IMG/VR virus record: IMGVR_UViG_3300036716_000469
Location: 1 to 36,643 of that record
Strand: one strand, 5' to 3'
DNA length: 36,643 nucleotides
DNA from: a virus
Positions 23,508 through 30,284 of the stretch are shown here, piece by piece. Made by a program: the position numbers and the translations under genes. The notes under the pieces are model-generated. The model worked only from the letters and a program-made list of their open reading frames with translations, searched no databases and was not told where the DNA came from. Within the stretch, counting starts at the first letter, position 1. Each line of letters starts with the position of its first letter.

Positions 23508-24596
23508 ATGAATTATCTAAATCTCAACGAAATTACAGGATTACACATAGAACATACAAGTAAATGTAATTTACTTTGTCCTCAATGTGCTAGGGTTGAT
23601 AGTGATGGCAAAAGGAATCCAATACTTCCAATGGAAGAACTAACTATTGACGACTATAAAAGAATACTAACACCTGAGTTTGCTAAACAAATAAAACGTA
23701 TATTTTGGTGTGGTAACTATGGCGATAGTATTGCTAGTAATAACTTTTTAGAATGTTTAGAATTTATAAGACATTCAGGAGTTCAAGGACTAACTGTTGT
23801 AACTAATGGTAGTGCCCAGTCACCTGCTTGGTGGACTAAGATAGCACATATATTAAACAGAGATACTGATAGAGTAGATTTTAGTGTAGATGGTTTAGAA
23901 GATACTAATCACTTATATCGAATCAATAGCAACTGGTCTAAGTTAAAAGAGAATATTACAGCATTTATCGATGCTGGAGGAAATGCCCATTGGGATTATT
24001 TAATATTTGATCATAACATACATCAAGTAGCACAAGCAAAAACTCTTGCTAAAGAAATGGGATTTAAAAGTATTAATTTTAAAAATACTAGTAGGTTTGT
24101 AAAAGTAAGTGATTTTAATGAAGTAATGGAAATAAAAACAAAAAATAAAAACATTATTTCTAGTAAGGAAAATAAAAATAAAACAAAGTACGATCAAATT
24201 ATAGACAAGTTTGGAGATTTCAATTCTTATGTAGATCAGACACCTATAACGTGTAAATATAAAAAAGACAAGTTTGTTTATATTGATTTTCAAATGAAAC
24301 TATGGCCTTGTTGTTGGGTAGGAGCACCTACTTATTTTGATAACGAAGAAAATATCCAAAAAGCACAGTTAAAAGCATTACAAAGTCGTTATGAAAAAGA
24401 TTTTAATTCATTAAAAAAACACACACTACAAGAAGTATTAGAACATGAATTTTATAATAAAGATTTAAACGATAGTTGGAAAAATACAATGGCAGATAAA
24501 AATTCAAAATTATTTACGTGTGGAAGAACTTGTGGAAGTGATTATGAATTTAGTAGTCAAGATGGCACATTTAATTCTCAAAGGTATACATTATGA
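23508..24596 (+). CDS. Radical SAM/SPASM-like protein in the late region
   Basis: The cluster motif is CNLLCPQC, with C20, C24 and C27. The next landmarks match those of the protein at 15522: WCGNYGDSIAS, VVTNGSAQSP, VDFSVDGLEDTNHLY and LIFDHNIHQVAQAK. C-terminal cysteines (ITCKYKK, then LWPCCWVG, then TCGRTCG) suggest a SPASM-like auxiliary cluster domain. It differs from its paralogue in having a lysine-rich insert near residues 205-225. No ribosome-binding site precedes the ATG, so the transcript may be nearly leaderless. Its end overlaps the next gene by 4 bases. A radical enzyme inside a structural block could modify a virion protein; this is a guess from position. Confidence 0.87.
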   Translation: MNYLNLNEITGLHIEHTSKCNLLCPQCARVDSDGKRNPILPMEELTIDDYKRILTPEFAKQIKRIFWCGNYGDSIASNNFLECLEFIRHSGVQGLTVVTNGSAQSPAWWTKIAHILNRDTDRVDFSVDGLEDTNHLYRINSNWSKLKENITAFIDAGGNAHWDYLIFDHNIHQVAQAKTLAKEMGFKSINFKNTSRFVKVSDFNEVMEIKTKNKNIISSKENKNKTKYDQIIDKFGDFNSYVDQTPITCKYKKDKFVYIDFQMKLWPCCWVGAPTYFDNEENIQKAQLKALQSRYEKDFNSLKKHTLQEVLEHEFYNKDLNDSWKNTMADKNSKLFTCGRTCGSDYEFSSQDGTFNSQRYTL

Positions 24597-25123
24597 CAAG
24601 CACAGCAACACACGGTTCGGTTACAGCAGGATATAGTTTTGGTACAGTAAGAAGCAAGTATCAAATAAAAACATTAATAGATATCTCGCCTACAGGTATG
24701 ATATCAGAATTTAGAGATAATATACCATTGCCCTTTGTTGACGATTTAAAAAATATTATTAATAATCAAGAAACTTGGAATGTTAGTAGAAACGAACAGC
24801 GTAATTGGGAAACATTAGTTCAGTGTATTTCTATTAGGGCACAACCGATTATGTTACAAGCACCATTAATAGAAACAGTTAGTGTAGGCCCATTGGGATT
24901 TACAGGTTATAAAGGCAAGAAAAAAGTATGGACTTTTGAGTTTGGATTTGAAACACCAGACATTTATTTAGATGCTAATGACCCTGTTAAGTTACTAAAA
25001 CAGCAATTAGACGTTATACCTATTATAATTGGGTTAAATGAAACAGCAAATATAACAACTAGTACCTTAGTTACAACCGGCATTAAAGTAAATACACTCT
25101 GTTATCCGATTGATATTGAATAG
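24593..25123 (+). CDS. Late-region protein, probable virion component
   Basis: The 176-residue protein overlaps the preceding stop by 4 bases (ATGA). It starts TSTATHGSVTAGYSFGTVRS and has several strand-like segments, for example PIMLQAPLIETVSVGPLG and KVWTFEFGFETPDIYL, so it is probably beta-rich. No catalytic residues or membrane spans stand out. It has the look of a small tail or neck protein, but I cannot match it to a T4 gene product. Translational coupling to the radical SAM gene makes it the most obvious candidate partner or substrate of that enzyme, although nothing in the sequence proves a link. Confidence 0.68.
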   Translation: MTSTATHGSVTAGYSFGTVRSKYQIKTLIDISPTGMISEFRDNIPLPFVDDLKNIINNQETWNVSRNEQRNWETLVQCISIRAQPIMLQAPLIETVSVGPLGFTGYKGKKKVWTFEFGFETPDIYLDANDPVKLLKQQLDVIPIIIGLNETANITTSTLVTTGIKVNTLCYPIDIE

Positions 25124-25254
25124 GTAAATACTTGTGGTTAGAAAAGCAAGTTGACACTAGAAGGCAACACACAGGCAAACTTTATAGGCATAACACAATT
25201 CATTGTAATAGTAGCAACTCACTAATAAACGATATACATAGGTGAGAAGACACA

Positions 25255-25518
25255 ATGGCGGTTTTAGACGTTGAAAAAGAAAGCCTCGAAGCACACGTGG
25301 ATTTATGTGCAGAAAGGTACAAGAGAATGGAAGAGAAATTAGACTCGATAGACGAGCGTATGGCTAAGGTTGATGAAGTTTTAGTTGAATTACGTGACGC
25401 TATGTATAAAGACAAAGCAGGTCGTAGTAAACAAATGACGACTATAGGGGTAGGTATAATAGGAGCATTGGTGTCAGCAGTGGCATTTTTGACCTATCAA
25501 CTAATTATTCTTAATTAA
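25255..25518 (+). CDS. Small coiled-coil protein with C-terminal membrane span, holin/XhlA-like
   Basis: The 87-residue product has a long heptad-rich coiled coil (AERYKRMEEKLDSIDERMAK, then VDEVLVELRDAM) followed by a positive hinge (KDKAGRSKQ). One membrane span (GVGIIGALVSAVAFLTYQLI) completes it. This plan matches XhlA-type hemolysin/holin helper proteins of phages, which bind the cell membrane and help release lysis enzymes. GGTGAGAAG precedes the ATG. The 130-base leader upstream contains TTGACA at 25151 and GTAAATAC at 25124 but no convincing complete promoter. No endolysin was identified next to it. The inverted lipase gene 6 kb upstream could be related to lysis. The function is inferred from architecture. 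Confidence 0.65.
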   Translation: MAVLDVEKESLEAHVDLCAERYKRMEEKLDSIDERMAKVDEVLVELRDAMYKDKAGRSKQMTTIGVGIIGALVSAVAFLTYQLIILN

Positions 25519-25527
25519 TATCGCGTA

Positions 25528-25535
25528 CTAAATAC
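25528..25535 (+). promoter_or_regulatory. Late promoter element giving a leaderless transcript
   Basis: CTAAATAC ends 5 bases before the ATG at 25540. With the usual late-promoter spacing the transcript would begin at or next to the start codon. No ribosome-binding site is present. Confidence 0.5.
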
Positions 25536-25539
25536 AAGT

Positions 25540-25818
25540 ATGCTAGTCGAAGAAATCACACAAGAAACAACAATGGCATGGGCCAGGTCAGGCAAGAAAG
25601 TTGTCCGTAAGTACCGCTGTTCTACAGGCAGGCTCAAAGGCAAAATTGTCTCAACGCCAGGTGCTTGTTATAAAGCACCCAATGTTAAGAAACGTATTAA
25701 GTTAATGATTACGAAAGCAAAGTTTAAACGAAGAAATGCTTTAAAATCTAAAAGAACAAAACGTATTAACCCGGCAAGTCGCAGGGTACAATCAATGAAT
25801 AAGGCAATGAGAAAATGA
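25540..25818 (+). CDS. Very basic small protein, possible packaged DNA-binding protein
   Basis: The 92-residue product is dominated by Lys and Arg (SGKKVVRKYR, then KRIKLMITKAKFKRRNALKS, then KRTKRINPASRR) with two conserved-looking cysteines (RCSTG and GACYK). It would bind nucleic acid strongly. It starts MLVEEI, fitting the capsid-targeting-like signature of six late proteins here. An alternative start at ATG 25573 (MAWARSGK) would remove this segment. Relatives of unknown function occur, from memory, in T4-like marine phages. A role in condensing or accompanying packaged DNA is plausible. The start has no ribosome-binding site but lies right after a late element. The next gene overlaps by 4 bases. 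Confidence 0.72.
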   Translation: MLVEEITQETTMAWARSGKKVVRKYRCSTGRLKGKIVSTPGACYKAPNVKKRIKLMITKAKFKRRNALKSKRTKRINPASRRVQSMNKAMRK

Positions 25819-27167
25819 GTTGGTTTGAATTATTAGAAACAGGACCGTCACAAGGAAAAGTTACTAAAATTTCCCCTGATGGTAAAAAGATATCTGTACA
25901 AACAGGCCCAGGACAAACTATGAATTTGGATTTAGATAAAGATCCAAACATTGATGTTAGTTCAAATGGTGGCAAAACATCTATTAAATTAAATCACGAT
26001 AATAAAAATAAACTTAAAAAGCCAGGCGGAGCAAAACCTGGACAAACAGTTTCTATAGAATCTAAGAAAATAAACGAACACGAAATGGGTTTACTTAGAA
26101 ATGTTGCAAGACAAATGGAAGCAGACGCCCATGCAGGCGACTACACCGCAATTGAAGAATTACTACACAACGTTTCAACAGAAGAATTAGAAGCCTTTCT
26201 TTCCGACCACAGGTCGCCAGACTGGGCAGACGAATCAGTTAAAGAAGCAGACGTAACAGTAGATAACGAAGGTAACATAGCAGGATACTTAGATACAATT
26301 GACGAGTATATTTCTATGCTATTTAAAGGTAAAGAATTACCCCTCGCTCATAAAAACGAGATAGCATATAGAATTCAAAATGCTGTAGACGATATTAGAA
26401 CTAGAGAACTTGGATTAAAGCCAAGTAACATTAGAGCTCAATACGCAAATACAGAATCGGTTCAAAAAAAAAGACTAGTTGACACTGGTTTAGACCTCGA
26501 AGAAGGCCCAAACGATAAACATATTTTCAAAGCGATTTTCATGGCTGGTGGTCCCGGTTCTGGTAAATCTACTGTAGCCGACACAGTCTTAAAACAATTT
26601 GATCTTAAAGTTATTGATTCAGATAAAATGTTTGAACATTTAATGGCAAAGAAAGGTATGGATGTAGGTGATCCAGAACAAATTTATAGTCCAGATGGAC
26701 AAGCAACTCGAGATCACGGAAAAAATCTAGTAGCAAAACAAAAAGAATTTTGGCTTGATGGTAAATTAGGTGTGGTAATAGATGGAACTGGCCGAGATAT
26801 AGAAAAAACAGCAAAAATAAGACAGGAAATGATGGATTTAGGGTATAGCACAATGATGCTATATGTTAATACTAAATTAGCAGTAGCACAAGAAAGAAAC
26901 TTACAACGTAAAAGAAGATTGCCTATATTAAAAGTAGAACAAATGTGGCGAGCAGTACAAGAAAATATAATGAAATTTCAGCAAGTATTCGGAGCAAATA
27001 GATTTATTGTTATAGACAATTCAGAAGGGTTAGAAGATCCTCAACGAGCAGAAGCATTTACAAAAGTAGAAGGAAGTATAAGAGCATTCTTACAACAAGT
27101 ACCTAGGAATAGAATAGCTCAAGCCTGGCTTGATAAAAATAAAAAATTCGGCTGGCGAATGCATTAG
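25815..27167 (+). CDS. P-loop kinase (zeta-toxin/polynucleotide-kinase-like) with an N-terminal extension
   Basis: The C-terminal half has a textbook kinase core. Walker A is GGPGSGKST (245-253), IDSDKMFE (267-274) carries acidic residues that could orient the substrate, VIDGTGRD (321-328) is a second conserved strand-loop, and RNLQRKRR (361-368) is an Arg-rich lid. This order suits zeta toxins and polynucleotide 5'-kinases. The first 90 residues are a Gly/Lys-rich beta module, and residues 90-200 are helical. The start MSWFEL fits the capsid-targeting-like signature. With the KxDG protein at 20615 it could form an end-healing and sealing pair, as T4 Pnkp and Rnl1 do. The substrate is not established. 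A toxin-type kinase acting on UDP-sugars is an alternative. Confidence 0.8.
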   Translation: MSWFELLETGPSQGKVTKISPDGKKISVQTGPGQTMNLDLDKDPNIDVSSNGGKTSIKLNHDNKNKLKKPGGAKPGQTVSIESKKINEHEMGLLRNVARQMEADAHAGDYTAIEELLHNVSTEELEAFLSDHRSPDWADESVKEADVTVDNEGNIAGYLDTIDEYISMLFKGKELPLAHKNEIAYRIQNAVDDIRTRELGLKPSNIRAQYANTESVQKKRLVDTGLDLEEGPNDKHIFKAIFMAGGPGSGKSTVADTVLKQFDLKVIDSDKMFEHLMAKKGMDVGDPEQIYSPDGQATRDHGKNLVAKQKEFWLDGKLGVVIDGTGRDIEKTAKIRQEMMDLGYSTMMLYVNTKLAVAQERNLQRKRRLPILKVEQMWRAVQENIMKFQQVFGANRFIVIDNSEGLEDPQRAEAFTKVEGSIRAFLQQVPRNRIAQAWLDKNKKFGWRMH

Positions 27168-27171
27168 ATAA

Positions 27172-27384
27172 ATGTGGTACAAAATAGCACCGACGGTTAA
27201 AGTGTGGCTATCTAAAATAGAAGTAGAAATACTTAATATGATGGATACTTTACCCGAGAGACAAATAACACGATCAGCATTAAAACACGATCAGTATGCC
27301 GGAATTAACCTTTTGGTAAGTAAAAGCATAATCTGGCGTAAGAAAATACCTGATGATGTGTTATATGGCAAAAAAAGAAAATAA
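27172..27384 (+). CDS. Small protein, unknown function
   Basis: A 70-residue ORF starts at an ATG four bases after the previous stop. It is basic at its end (VLYGKKRK) and has a helical look (KVWLSKIEVEILNMMDTLPE, then ITRSALKHDQYAG) resembling a small winged-helix or DNA-binding module, but this is weak. The ribosome-binding site is poor, so translation would depend on coupling to the gene before it. Its end overlaps the next gene by 20 bases. The reading is probably real because of its good fit between neighbours. Confidence 0.55.
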   Translation: MWYKIAPTVKVWLSKIEVEILNMMDTLPERQITRSALKHDQYAGINLLVSKSIIWRKKIPDDVLYGKKRK

Positions 27385-27760
27385 ACAGTTTCCTATAGTA
27401 ATAAAGCATGAAAAATTCACGAGAGTGAATGATTCTATAGTTGTTCAAATTAAAGGCGGCTTATGGCGTTACAAAAGAGACGGACAAAAAATAGAATTTT
27501 CTTCGAGATTGGGTGCTGTATCTTATGCTGTAGCATACGAAACAATGAATAATCCAGGTAATATTCAGAGAATTGACAATACATTAGGAAAACATAAAAA
27601 TGATGCTATGTTTCATAAGCATCATTTGAAAGAAGCACATAAAAGACGCGACGAAGATGCTATTTTATTGTATCAAACTAGGTTAGAATTAAGTATGACC
27701 GGGTGGGATAAAGCATTAACTGAATTAAAAGAAATATCAAAAGCGATGAACATTGTATAA
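27365..27760 (+). CDS. Late-region protein, unknown function
   Basis: The start is placed at ATG 27365 (MAKKENKQFPIVI), giving 131 residues. A reading from 27353 is also open. The first half is beta-like (IVVQIKGGLWRYKRDGQKIE), and the second half is a long charged helix with many histidines (MFHKHHLKEAHKRRDEDAIL). No known motif is present. The stop codon TAA lies inside the late promoter of the next gene. The gene ends the kinase transcript, and its role is not known. Confidence 0.65.
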   Translation: MAKKENKQFPIVIKHEKFTRVNDSIVVQIKGGLWRYKRDGQKIEFSSRLGAVSYAVAYETMNNPGNIQRIDNTLGKHKNDAMFHKHHLKEAHKRRDEDAILLYQTRLELSMTGWDKALTELKEISKAMNIV

Positions 27761-27763
27761 ATA
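27756..27763 (+). promoter_or_regulatory. Perfect T4-type late promoter (TATAAATA)
   Basis: TATAAATA is the exact T4 late consensus. It lies 28 bases before the ATG at 27792. The TAA stop codon of the preceding gene is embedded in it (27758-27760). Confidence 0.8.
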
Positions 27764-27791
27764 CATTATATAAAATTAAAGGGCTAAAATT

Positions 27792-28865
27792 ATGAATTTA
27801 ATGGAAATTGAAAAAAGAGTTACTAGTTCAGCAGTGAACAAGCAACTTAAAAAAACATTTAATCATGAAATTGATTTTACAAAACTAACACCAAAATTGG
27901 CATTAGATGTATTAGAATCAACCAGACATGATATTAACCAAATCAAATTAAATGGGCAAGATGCTAAAACATCTCAAAAATACCTAAATGCTGTATTAAC
28001 AGTAGAAGCATTGGAAAAATGGCTTACAGAGCAAAAAATGCCTACAGTTAAAGAACATGACATTCCAGGACGTAAAATGCAAGTAACAGATGCTGATAAA
28101 AATGCTAACACGCCAGCGTGGAAACGTTATAAAGCAGGCGATCCTAGATATGAATACAAAGGCAAAGCAAAAGAATCTGTAACAGAAGCATTTGGCGATA
28201 ACGCTACCGCTAAACAGGCACTTAGAATGCTAGTAGGTGGACAGAATTATGCTAAAGCCATTAATGCTCTTAGGATGGCAAAAGCAGGTAAAAGCGTACC
28301 AGCAAACTTTATGGAAGGCTTAATCCCATTACTAGACTTACTAGAAAACGTAATGTCAGCAAGTTTATCAAACGTTAGAATTATGCAACAACTTGACAAA
28401 AGAAGTCAAAGAATGTTGAAAGTAAAAGAAAGTGTTCTCACAGAAGGTGAAATGGAATCCGCAGAATTAGTATTAGCCGCTAAGGATATGGTTGACCAAC
28501 TTCAAAAAATGCAAGAGCAACTAGGTGAATTACAAAATGAAAACCTTCCTCCATTAGTAGATGCTATTAGAGATGAAATGGGTCAAGATAAAGCAGACAG
28601 TTTTTCTAATGCCGCTAAAGGTACTGTTGAAACTTGTTTAAGTGCTGTTGAATCAGCAAGAGCAGGAATGGATAGTGCTACTAGAATGTTAACAGGTGAA
28701 GAAACTGGTATTGATATGGGTGCTGATCCTGAAGGTGCTGATGCTATGGAACCAGCAGGTGATATAGATGTAGACGGTATGGATGCTGAAATTCCTACTA
28801 TGGATTTAGATGCTCCAGAAGGCGGAACTGAAGGTGAACCGGGGTTAGACAGAGAGGAACGCTAA
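27792..28865 (+). CDS. Acidic-tailed helical late protein, possible prohead core or scaffold-like protein
   Basis: The 357-residue protein starts MNLMEI, fitting the capsid-targeting-like signature, and is largely helical. Coiled-coil segments occur (ELVLAAKDMVDQLQKMQEQL). It ends in about 60 residues strongly rich in Asp, Glu and Gly (GIDMGADPEGADAMEPAGDI, then DVDGMDAEIPTMDL). Acidic, helical proteins of this kind are typical of scaffold or internal head proteins. The motif DIPGRKMQVTDADKNANTPA near residue 91 is a flexible linker. It is driven by a perfect late promoter. The next gene overlaps its stop by one base. No catalytic motif was seen, and the name is inferred from composition. Confidence 0.68.
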   Translation: MNLMEIEKRVTSSAVNKQLKKTFNHEIDFTKLTPKLALDVLESTRHDINQIKLNGQDAKTSQKYLNAVLTVEALEKWLTEQKMPTVKEHDIPGRKMQVTDADKNANTPAWKRYKAGDPRYEYKGKAKESVTEAFGDNATAKQALRMLVGGQNYAKAINALRMAKAGKSVPANFMEGLIPLLDLLENVMSASLSNVRIMQQLDKRSQRMLKVKESVLTEGEMESAELVLAAKDMVDQLQKMQEQLGELQNENLPPLVDAIRDEMGQDKADSFSNAAKGTVETCLSAVESARAGMDSATRMLTGEETGIDMGADPEGADAMEPAGDIDVDGMDAEIPTMDLDAPEGGTEGEPGLDREER

Positions 28866-29197
28866 TGCGACTCGACGAGTTTGCTCCTACTAAAATATCT
28901 TCGTTAATGGCTTTTTTGGCCAATAAGATAGAAGGTGATAACAAAGAAATTCCTATGAAGGCCTTTGTTGCTATGGGTCAAAGAATGGGAATACCGTTAA
29001 GTTACCCAGCACTTAAAAAAGCATATGACCAAAGTCCACAGTTAGCAAATCTTATTGCTGACATAAATCAAGATACTATTATACTAAAATCCCCCGACGA
29101 AATTGATAGCGATACTATAGATGCTGAAGAGCCAGAAATTGATGCTGATAAAAAAGTAGGCGATATGGCTAAAAGAGCTCTTAACAAAAGAAGATAA
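28865..29197 (+). CDS. Small late protein with CTS-like N terminus
   Basis: The 110-residue product starts MRLDEF, one of the six matches to the M-x-hydrophobic-x-E-hydrophobic signature. The middle is helical (KISSLMAFLANKIEGDNKEI), and an acidic stretch (DEIDSDTIDAEEPEIDAD) precedes a basic end (KRALNKRR). This charge pattern resembles small scaffold or internal head proteins. Its ATG overlaps the stop of the acidic-tailed protein by one base (TAATG), so the two are made together and may act together in head assembly. No family was recognised. Confidence 0.68.
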   Translation: MRLDEFAPTKISSLMAFLANKIEGDNKEIPMKAFVAMGQRMGIPLSYPALKKAYDQSPQLANLIADINQDTIILKSPDEIDSDTIDAEEPEIDADKKVGDMAKRALNKRR

Positions 29198-29240
29198 TCA
29201 AGAATACCCTCCCTCCTGTATAGTTTTTATAACTAATTTA

Positions 29241-29258
29241 TGTAACACTAACGTTACA
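29241..29258. repeat. Inverted repeat in the leader of the 29284 gene
   Basis: TGTAAC and GTTACA are separated by six bases. The pair lies about 25 bases before the start codon and could form a small hairpin or act as a binding site. A similar GTAACAC/GTGTTAC pair occurs near 23001-23026. Confidence 0.4.
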
Positions 29259-29283
29259 ACACACAAACACACAGGAGAAACAA

Positions 29284-29511
29284 ATGACTACAAGTAAAAA
29301 TGCGTACGAGATTCGTACAGAAATTCTAGGCATGGCCCAAGGCTTTGTTATGGACAAGTTTCACAATCAACATCAAAAATGGCAAGACTCAACTGATAGG
29401 CATCCAGAAAGTGGTGCTATACTATCTACTAATAACAGCCCAGAGTACCCTTCATCGGATGATATACTACAAGAAGCAGAGAAGTTATATTCTTTTGTTG
29501 ACGGTAAGTAA
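29284..29511 (+). CDS. Small conserved phage protein, unknown function
   Basis: The 75-residue product starts TTSKNAYEIRTEILGMAQGF and is helical with a mixed-charge surface. The pattern SKNAYE(I/V)RxEILxMAQ is, from memory, common among small proteins of T4-like marine phages, with no function known. A good AGGAG site lies before the ATG, and the upstream leader has an inverted repeat. A hairpin with a GAGA loop follows the stop. The gene stands alone between late proteins and an early-type nuclease. Its own promoter was not identified. Confidence 0.7.
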   Translation: MTTSKNAYEIRTEILGMAQGFVMDKFHNQHQKWQDSTDRHPESGAILSTNNSPEYPSSDDILQEAEKLYSFVDGK

Positions 29512-29518
29512 TCACTTG

Positions 29519-29540
29519 AGCCCGGAGGAGACTTCGGGCT
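29519..29540 (+). terminator. Strong hairpin with GAGA tetraloop after the 29284 gene
   Basis: AGCCCGGAG pairs with CTTCGGGCT (one G-U pair) to give a 9-bp stem capped by GAGA. No T-run follows, so it may protect an mRNA end or terminate only partly. Its last base overlaps the -35 box of the next promoter. Confidence 0.5.
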
Positions 29541-29568
29541 TGACTTCATTCTATAAATCTGTTATAAT
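29540..29568 (+). promoter_or_regulatory. Early-type sigma70-like promoter for a leaderless nuclease gene
   Basis: TTGACT (29540-29545), a 17-base spacer and TATAAT (29563-29568). The expected start, about 7 bases on, falls at base 29575, the A of the ATG. Confidence 0.85.
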
Positions 29569-29574
29569 ATATAA

Positions 29575-30258
29575 ATGATTACTGAAAAATTTAATTATAC
29601 ACAATTAAAACGAAAAAGTGTTGAAGGCAAACGTCTTTATACAACACCTGAAGGTACGGCAGTACCTAGTGTAACAACAATCTTAGATAAAACCAAATCT
29701 GAAGAAAAACGATTAGCATTAGCAAATTGGAAGAAAAGGGTAGGTCCTCAGGCGGCTCAAGAAATTGTCACTGAAGCATCGGGTCGCGGAACAAGAATGC
29801 ACAAATACTTAGAAGATTATTGTATTAATGATGAATTAAAAGCGCCAGGTTCAAATCCTTTTAGTCAACAAGCAAATGATATGGCTAAAGTTATTGTTGA
29901 AGAAGGTATGTGTAATTTTACTGAAATATGGGGGACTGAAATACCGTTGTATTTTCCAGAATTATATGCTGGAACAACAGATGCTGTAGGAGTATATAAC
30001 GGTGACCCAAGTATTATTGATTTTAAACAAACTAATAAACCTAAGAAAGAAGAATGGGTAGATGATTATAAAACACAATTAGTGGCTTATGCCCTCGCCC
30101 ATAACGAAGTATATGGTACAACTATTAAACAGGGCGTTATTTTAATGTGTAGTAAAGACCTATTATACCAAACATGGACAATTAAAGGCGACGAATTTGA
30201 ACTTTTTACAGACCACTGGTTAAATAGAGTACAATCATACTATCGACTTATAGCATAA
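29575..30258 (+). CDS. PD-(D/E)XK-type exonuclease, Cas4/MGME1-like
   Basis: The 227-residue protein shows the core motifs of the RecB/Cas4/MGME1 nuclease group. GRGTRMHKYLED (70-81) is the motif with a conserved His, AGTTDAVG (132-139) supplies the first acidic residue, IIDFKQTNK (147-155) is the D-x-K catalytic core, and QLVAYALAH (168-176) is the trailing helix. Such enzymes cut single-stranded DNA ends and are common in T4-like marine phages. An in-frame TAA lies immediately before the ATG, so the start is certain. No ribosome-binding site exists and the promoter is 7 bases away, so the transcript should be leaderless. It is an early-type gene inside a late region. Confidence 0.87.
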   Translation: MITEKFNYTQLKRKSVEGKRLYTTPEGTAVPSVTTILDKTKSEEKRLALANWKKRVGPQAAQEIVTEASGRGTRMHKYLEDYCINDELKAPGSNPFSQQANDMAKVIVEEGMCNFTEIWGTEIPLYFPELYAGTTDAVGVYNGDPSIIDFKQTNKPKKEEWVDDYKTQLVAYALAHNEVYGTTIKQGVILMCSKDLLYQTWTIKGDEFELFTDHWLNRVQSYYRLIA

Positions 30259-30261
30259 ATA
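30255..30261 (+). promoter_or_regulatory. Late promoter element upstream of the tail-fibre gene
   Basis: ATAAATA followed by C overlaps the TAA stop of the nuclease gene (30256-30258) and lies 23 bases before the ATG at 30285, with AAGGAG at 30271 between. Confidence 0.65.
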
Positions 30262-30284
30262 CTTCTATATAAGGAGTTTTAAAA

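Noticed and set aside
25151-25186. TTGACA upstream of the coiled-coil protein as part of a promoter
   Set aside because: No acceptable -10 hexamer lies at 16-18 bases; the nearest, TTTATA, is 24 bases away.
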